DNA of 10,306 nt, from positions 1 to 10,306 of the forward strand of contig JAYWHK010000132.1 in assembly GCA_043777755.1 (NCBI GenBank). The letters are read 5' to 3'. Shown one piece after another: positions 5,837 to 10,306 of the stretch. Below the pieces are notes generated by a model. The model ran no database searches. It was not told where the DNA came from and saw only the letters and a list, made by a program, of their open reading frames with translations. Made by a program: the position numbers and the translations under genes. The DNA is from CANHEE01 sp043777755. Its GTDB lineage: Bacteria; Bacteroidota; Bacteroidia; Chitinophagales; Saprospiraceae. The first letter of the stretch is position 1. Every line of letters starts with the position of its first letter.

Positions 5837-8613
5837 ATGCTTAGAATCTTTTATTCGTCTATTTTTTTATTTTTGTTTCCATTTTTTACCAATACGCTTT
5901 TTGCCCAGCAAGAAAAAATATGGGAGATAGATGGCAACAACCAAAGAGGTAGAGCCATACTCAACCTACCCAACAATGCAGGTTATTTGGTTGCTTCTCA
6001 AAACCAAATTATTAATTTCAATCCTGTCAATGGTCAAAACCATTGGGGCCTCTTTCGCTGCAACAAATGACTATGTTAGCCATCTGCAAAGCGGATTCTG
6101 GTCACGTTTTTGTCGCAGGGGCAGAAGACAATAAGGCTTGCATCAAAAAATTCAATTATGGCAATGCAAGCGTCATTAGCACAAAAAAAGACACGGCTCT
6201 TAACTCCGAGTTTAGTGCTATTTATGCACTTCCCAACAATGGCAATGCAATAGCTTGTGGTTATCTTTATGATTCATTTGGTAAGACACAAGCTATGATT
6301 GCCAATGTGAGTAATTCAGGTGCTTTCTCCTTAGAAATTTTACCTAATTTTATAGGACTAAACTCCACTGCAACTGCGGTTTGCGCCAACAAACAAGGCA
6401 ATAAAATCTTCATTGCTGGAAAATTTGAAAATGGTGGGGAGTCCATCTTTATTTGGGAAAAAGGTACAAACAATTATAAAGTCTTTGCTTCTGTAGGGCA
6501 AGATTCAAAAGTAAATTTCTTGACTCTTTTGGCTGATGGCTCTTTGGTTTTAGGTTATGAGTACACCAATAATTTTGTTGATTACAGCCGAACATTGGTA
6601 AAACTCAGTGCCGATTTGAGTGTCTTAAAAAACTCTTCTCCTTTTGCCAACATCAATGCTGCGATTGCGATGCCTGATGAAAGCATTGTTTGTACAGGAA
6701 ACTCTGGCCCTCAACTTGTCATTGCAAAATTAAATAAAGACCTCTCTCCAATTTGGGCTAAAAATTACGGTCTTGCACCGTATAATACAGGTTTTGCCAT
6801 TGATACCATTCCAAATGGATTCATTGTCACTGGTGAAACAGGGATTTCAGACAGCGATGTTGATGTTATCATTGTTCGCACAACGACAGAAGCTCCTATT
6901 GTCAAGAATCAAATCCGTGGTCAAATCAAGGGCCATGCGATTTGTGGTGATGTCAATGCCATTCCGCTTTCGGGTTTGCCTGTTCAAGGTAAAACATTAT
7001 CTACGGGCAAGATACATTTTGGCTTGACCGATGCCCAAGGTTTTTTCACTTTGACGACGGACACAATAGGCGCTCTTGAGATTCAAGCTGTCAATATCAT
7101 TGGCTCTGGGTATCAAAATTGCGCAACTGTTATAGACACTGTTTTGGCAAATGGCGTTATAAAAACAGCTAAAACTTTTTACGTCCAAGATACCAGTTCC
7201 ACACCACGTTTACATGTAGATCTTTCGACCGATATTTTAGTGCCAAATGAAATCTCGAAATATTCTCTATATGTCAAAAATACACGAACAGTAGAAGTCA
7301 ATAATGCTTATGTAAAAGTCACTTTTGACCCAGCTTTAAAACCAGTTATACCTATTACAAATGATAGTATATTCGTTGGAAAATTGGCTGCCAACGAAGA
7401 AAAAACAATTTTTATTGAAAGAAAATTTGAGCCAACGTTGCCCATTTTTCCCAATAAAACCTATTGCGCCTCAGCAACCATTTTCCCAAACAACAGCAGC
7501 TGGGATGGTGTTCGGATAGAGGTCACTGCTGAGTGTCAAGCAAACAGTAAGACTATCAAGATAACGGTAAAAAATAATGCTAATACTGGTTCTAAATCCG
7601 CTTTGAAAAACAAAAATGGATTGGTCATCATTGACGATGTTGTGATGCGAATAATCAATATTGGAAATTTGAATGGCGGTGCTGATACAGTCTTTTATCT
7701 TAACCTGCTTGACAATTTCAACACTTTTATCGTTGCAGTTGATCAAGGCGAAGGCAATCCTTACGGTCATTTTGCAAGTGATCGTGGTGAAAACTGCAAC
7801 AATAGCAGCGTTTTCCTTCCTCAAACTACGTATAGTGACCACGACGGTCAATACAATGCTATAGAATGTTTACAAGCGACCACTACGCCATTCACAGCAA
7901 GTAAAACCATTGTATTCCCTTTGGGTGGCGTGCAATCTATTAGCAAAAAGGATACTTTGACTCAGGACAACATCACTTTAGAGCCGCATTTGGTTTTTGT
8001 GAACACAGGCACTGATACGACCAAAAGTATTGTGATTCAATACAAAGTTTCCGAAAATTTGACCTTAGACCAGATTAGATTGGGTGCTTCGAGTCACCCT
8101 TTTACAGCCAGCGTCGATAGCAATAAAATTATTTTAACGCTGCCAAAAATTGCTTTAGTACCGAACAGCAAAGACATCAGAAAATCAATTGGATTTTTGA
8201 ATTTTCGCATAAAAATCCCTTCGGGAGACAACGAGTCAAAAACCTTTACGGCTGAAACATCTTTGCGCTTAGGCTATACTGAAACCTCGAATGTGATAGA
8301 CTCTATCAAAAGAACCATCAAAAAGCTCAAATTCAGCACCTTAGCACTAACACCTGTTCACCAAAATTTACCAAGAATAAAAATAGCTCCCAATCCAATC
8401 CAAAGCTCCGCCCAAATCGGCGTAGCACAAGAATGGGTCGGTGGCAACCTCAGTATTTTTGACTGGCAAGGGAAGTTAGTTCTACAAATACCAATCACCC
8501 AAACCACTATTCAACTCCATGCCGACGACCTCTCCCATGCTGGTCTATTCTTTTGCAGAATAGAACTCAAAGGAAGAGTAGTTGCGAATGGGAAAATTGT
8601 TGTGGTGCAGTGA
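5837..8613 (+). pseudogene. large secreted T9SS protein, frameshifted in a GGGG run
   Basis: An N-terminal frame (5837-6070) starts with a signal peptide (MLRIFYSSIF..., cleavage likely LFA/QQ) and a propeller-like start. It meets TGA at 6068-6070. A second frame runs open to the stop at 8611-8613. Reading one extra G in the GGGG run at 6045-6048 joins them into about 925 aa (..NGQNHWGPLSLQQ..). The order is a beta-propeller-like region with I-WAKNYG and G-IVTGET repeats to about nt 6890, a carboxypeptidase-regulatory-like domain (about 6900-7100), DUF11/DUF7619-like beta domains (about 7200-8300), and a T9SS type A sorting domain (from about 8370: IKIAPNPI..., GLFFCRIE, GKIVVV). It is likely exported by T9SS and surface-attached or released. 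The intact 2.5-kb rest suggests a recent frameshift, phase variation or an assembly error. The TTG at 6043 is not a convincing start. Confidence 0.82.
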
Positions 8614-8618
8614 TGGAA

Positions 8619-8675
8619 ACACTGATTTATTAGGATTTTAGGATGAATTAAGAAAAAATCATAGTAAATCAGTGT
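8619..8675 (+). repeat. 11-bp perfect inverted repeat after the T9SS gene
   Basis: ACACTGATTTA (8619-8629) and TAAATCAGTGT (8665-8675) are perfect reverse complements separated by 35 nt, starting 6 nt after the stop codon. The RNA could fold into a long-loop stem that protects the 3' end. There is no T-tract after it, so it is not a classic terminator; an operator-like role cannot be excluded. Confidence 0.5.
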
Positions 8676-8733
8676 GACTCTCTTATACAATTTAAACCTT
8701 TCATAGTTTGGCTGCTGTCTTGATACAAGTGTA

Positions 8734-8764
8734 ACCAAACGTTGGTAAGATTTTGACTGAAATC
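8734..8764 (+). other. double mini-hairpin with TTGACT loop, copy 1
   Basis: ACCAA-ACG-TTGGT (8734-8746) is a perfect small hairpin. It is followed by GATTT-TGACTG-AAATC (8749-8764). The motif CCAAACG..GG..TTTTGACT..AA.CC recurs at 9858-9889, where the second stem is GGGTT/AACCC instead. Pairing kept with different bases in the stem hints at a structured element, but two copies are few. Confidence 0.32.
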
Positions 8765-8767
8765 CAA

Positions 8768-8863
8768 ATACAGCGTACTCAAAATACAATATACTCAAAA
8801 TAAATGTATTCCAAATATAACCTATTTCAAAATGCACTCTATTTTAAATACGCTGTACTCAAA
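8768..8863 (+). repeat. six tandem 16-bp degenerate repeats upstream of the 316-aa gene
   Basis: The stretch divides exactly into six 16-bp units with no gaps. Units 1, 2 and 6 are ATACAGCGTACTCAAA, ATACAATATACTCAAA and ATACGCTGTACTCAAA; units 3-5 are more diverged but keep the A/T-rich end. The units end with CAAA or similar (unit 5 with TTAA). The array stops 34 bp before the ATG at 8898. A period of 16 is not a multiple of 3 and not of one helical turn. It could be a set of protein-binding sites or a decaying intergenic repeat. Confidence 0.72.
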
Positions 8864-8897
8864 AAATAATATTTAATCTTATAAAATATCAATTAAA

Positions 8898-9848
8898 ATG
8901 ACTTTACAAGAGATTTTAACTCAAAATGGTAAAGAGGATCATAAAAAACTCCCTACTGCCCTTGATGTTAACAAAGAACAATTTTCAAAGATATGGCGAT
9001 ACCGTGAAAATGGTACTTGGCATCATTCCTCCTTGATAGAGGAAATAGGAAATACTTGGACTGATTCATTGAAGGATAATAGCGGGCAGGTAGAGGTATC
9101 TGAATTGTACCTTGATACTCGCCGCCTTTACATTATGGATAAGGAAACAAAAGTAGTCCGTAAAGCGGAATCAGACCAAGAACTTTTGAACACTGATATT
9201 GAAAATTTGGCGGCTGGCGGTGCAATCGTTCAGTTTCGAACTGCTGGATTACATGACGAGTATGCTCCTTCTATTGCTATCAATATGAATGAAAAAGGCG
9301 AAGAAATTGGCTATGGCTTGGAGGTTCGCATTTGTAGCAACTTCAATATATTCAATGCGGGCAACCTGATAAGTACCTACGCTAAATCCAAACTCGCTGA
9401 CGGGCAAAAAGCAACACTCAATTTGCCCGAAATAAAAAAGCAAGTGCAAGGAAAAATGGAGCTAACCCATGCTCAGTTTGAAAAAGACCTGCTTATGGTG
9501 GAAGCATTGAAAAAAGAAGAAGTAGCTGACAATCAGTTTTTTTCCTTTTTGGGTAGAGCGTTTCAAAAAATTGAACAGGTCAATTATTTTAGGGTACAAC
9601 GCCGTATTGCGGAACTAACCGAAGATGAAAAATTTCTGGTAATGAATGCAAAGCAAATCGCTCAATTCGCTGTTGAAAGTGCTACGCCTTCTTATCCTGA
9701 ATACAAATGGAACAATCAAATGACCAATAAATGGAAAATACTCAATTGGGCAACTGAAATTTTGAAAATTAAACATGGGTCTGACATCATGTCTGTCTTG
9801 CGCTCTAATCAAAGTTTTACTCAAAAACTATTGGCTTACGAGTTTTGA
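8898..9848 (+). CDS. hypothetical protein, possibly DUF932-like (316 aa)
   Basis: I do not firmly recognise it. It is a soluble protein with no signal peptide. The middle, residues 105-165, has a beta-like segment with AGGAIVQFRTAGL, then YAPSIAINMN and YGLEVRICSNFNIF. This is followed by a helical region (170-250) and a C-terminal block with MTNKWKILNWATEILK and HGSDIMSVLRSN. The pattern of a strand with R-x-C-x-N followed by helices and a late W/N-rich helix recalls the DUF932/DUF3871 group often found on phages and plasmids. That is a weak resemblance, not a match. The ATG at 8898 is preceded by an AT-rich leader and the 16-bp tandem array. It sits alone between two secreted-protein genes with which it has no obvious link. 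Confidence 0.75.
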   Translation: MTLQEILTQNGKEDHKKLPTALDVNKEQFSKIWRYRENGTWHHSSLIEEIGNTWTDSLKDNSGQVEVSELYLDTRRLYIMDKETKVVRKAESDQELLNTDIENLAAGGAIVQFRTAGLHDEYAPSIAINMNEKGEEIGYGLEVRICSNFNIFNAGNLISTYAKSKLADGQKATLNLPEIKKQVQGKMELTHAQFEKDLLMVEALKKEEVADNQFFSFLGRAFQKIEQVNYFRVQRRIAELTEDEKFLVMNAKQIAQFAVESATPSYPEYKWNNQMTNKWKILNWATEILKIKHGSDIMSVLRSNQSFTQKLLAYEF

Positions 9849-9857
9849 CATTTAATA

Positions 9858-9889
9858 CCCAAACGCAGGCAGGGTTTTGACTATAACCC
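9858..9889 (+). other. TTGACT-loop hairpin motif, copy 2
   Basis: CCCAAACG (9858-9865) leads to GGGTT (9872-9876), loop TTGACTAT, AACCC (9885-9889). This parallels 8734-8764, with changed stem bases but retained pairing and the shared TTTTGACT. It lies just after the stop codon of the 316-aa gene and 50 bp before the next ATG. Confidence 0.32.
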
Positions 9890-9939
9890 CAAAAAATACT
9901 TTTTTAAATCTCTTTTTTAATAAAAAATAATTTCTAACA

Positions 9940-10306
9940 ATGAAAAAAATACAATTTAATCCTTTTGCAAGCCTTTACTGCAAAAGTGCAAAAGCAAAGC
10001 AGTTTTTCCTTTGCTTCACAGTCCTCTTATTACAGCACTTCACGTATGCACAAGTCTATAAGCAATGGGCTAAAAATTTTGGCGGTTCTAATAGTGATAT
10101 TGGCCATTCTATCCAACAAACATCTGATGGTGGTTATGTATTATTGGGAGGTTCACAATCGAACTATGGGGATTTTACGCAAAATAATGGTGATTCTGAT
10201 TATGGTGTAATCAAAATAGATGCGTCTGGTAACAAGCAATGGTCAAAAAATTTTGGTGGAAGTAATTATGATGGTGGTCAATCAATACAACAAACAAGTG
10301 ATGGTG
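9940..10306 (+). CDS. secreted repeat protein, 5' part only (122 codons visible)
   Basis: The frame is open from ATG at 9940 to the window end with no stop, so it is partial at the 3' side. Residues 1-38 form a signal peptide with a long basic lead (KSAKAK) before the hydrophobic FFLCFTVLLL and a likely cleavage at YA/Q. After it come 58-residue repeats: W43-AKNFGGSN and W101-SKNFGGSN each start a unit, continuing into SIQQTSDGG. The pattern DGGY-LLGGS and DYGVIKID is typical of Bacteroidota surface beta-propeller or Kelch-like secreted proteins that often end in a T9SS sorting domain; that end is outside the window. It resembles the propeller region of the protein at 5837-8613 (WAKNYG, GFIVTGET). 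No good -7 box was seen upstream. Confidence 0.87.
   Translation, partial: MKKIQFNPFASLYCKSAKAKQFFLCFTVLLLQHFTYAQVYKQWAKNFGGSNSDIGHSIQQTSDGGYVLLGGSQSNYGDFTQNNGDSDYGVIKIDASGNKQWSKNFGGSNYDGGQSIQQTSDG

Noticed and set aside
6043..6045. TTG as the start of the large T9SS protein
   Set aside because: It would remove the signal peptide and begin inside the region where the upstream frame continues; a frameshift at the GGGG run explains both frames better.
7471..7851. 126-aa minus-strand open frame
   Set aside because: It lies inside the T9SS gene's beta domains, opposite a frame with clear domain structure; no start context or family resemblance.
8511..8837. 108-aa minus-strand open frame
   Set aside because: It spans the sorting domain and the 16-bp tandem array; its repetitive start is only the translation of the repeats.
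8768..8863. CRISPR array
   Set aside because: Units are 16 bp and directly adjacent, with no spacers; this is a tandem repeat.
9965..10210. 81-aa + frame starting MQAFTAKV
   Set aside because: It is a shadow of the partial secreted protein starting at 9940, which has a signal peptide and 58-residue repeats.

Overview
The window looks like chromosome of a low-GC Bacteroidota bacterium. The signs are a C-terminal type IX secretion (T9SS) sorting domain, at least one promoter of the Bacteroidota form (TTTG, about 20 nt, then TAnnTTTG), AT-rich leaders without strong Shine-Dalgarno sites, and a peptide whose N-terminus resembles the pinensin-type leaders of this phylum. I cannot assign a genus. 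I see no rRNA, tRNA, CRISPR array or complete insertion sequence.

Left part (1-5116): a cytoplasmic helical-repeat protein of 511 aa (+) converges on a 71-aa RiPP-precursor-like peptide (-) that has its own good promoter. A 490-bp gap follows and ends in a strong hairpin with a T-tract on the + strand. Next come a polytopic membrane protein (-), a frameshifted coding remnant (-), and a second helical protein of 502 aa (-). The N-terminal layout of this second protein resembles that of the first, so the two may be distant relatives.

Middle (5117-8613): a 720-bp AT-rich divergent region carries two same-strand copies of a 147-bp element (5141-5287 and 5654-5800), each ending in CACCTTTG. The second copy sits directly upstream of a large secreted T9SS protein gene. 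That gene is interrupted near its 5' end by a frameshift in a GGGG run, but is otherwise intact through its sorting domain.

Right part (8614-10306): an intergenic stretch holds a long-range inverted repeat, small hairpins and six tandem 16-bp units. It is followed by an unrecognised 316-aa protein that may be DUF932-like. The last feature is the 5' end of a second secreted repeat protein, which runs off the window and is built of 58-residue WAKNFGGS-type units.

The genes do not form an obvious pathway. Two encode surface or secreted T9SS-style proteins, and the rest appear to be lineage-specific accessory genes. The items most worth following are the cysteine-free RiPP-like peptide, the duplicated promoter element with the unexplained 365 bp between its copies, the homopolymer frameshift, and the 16-bp tandem array.
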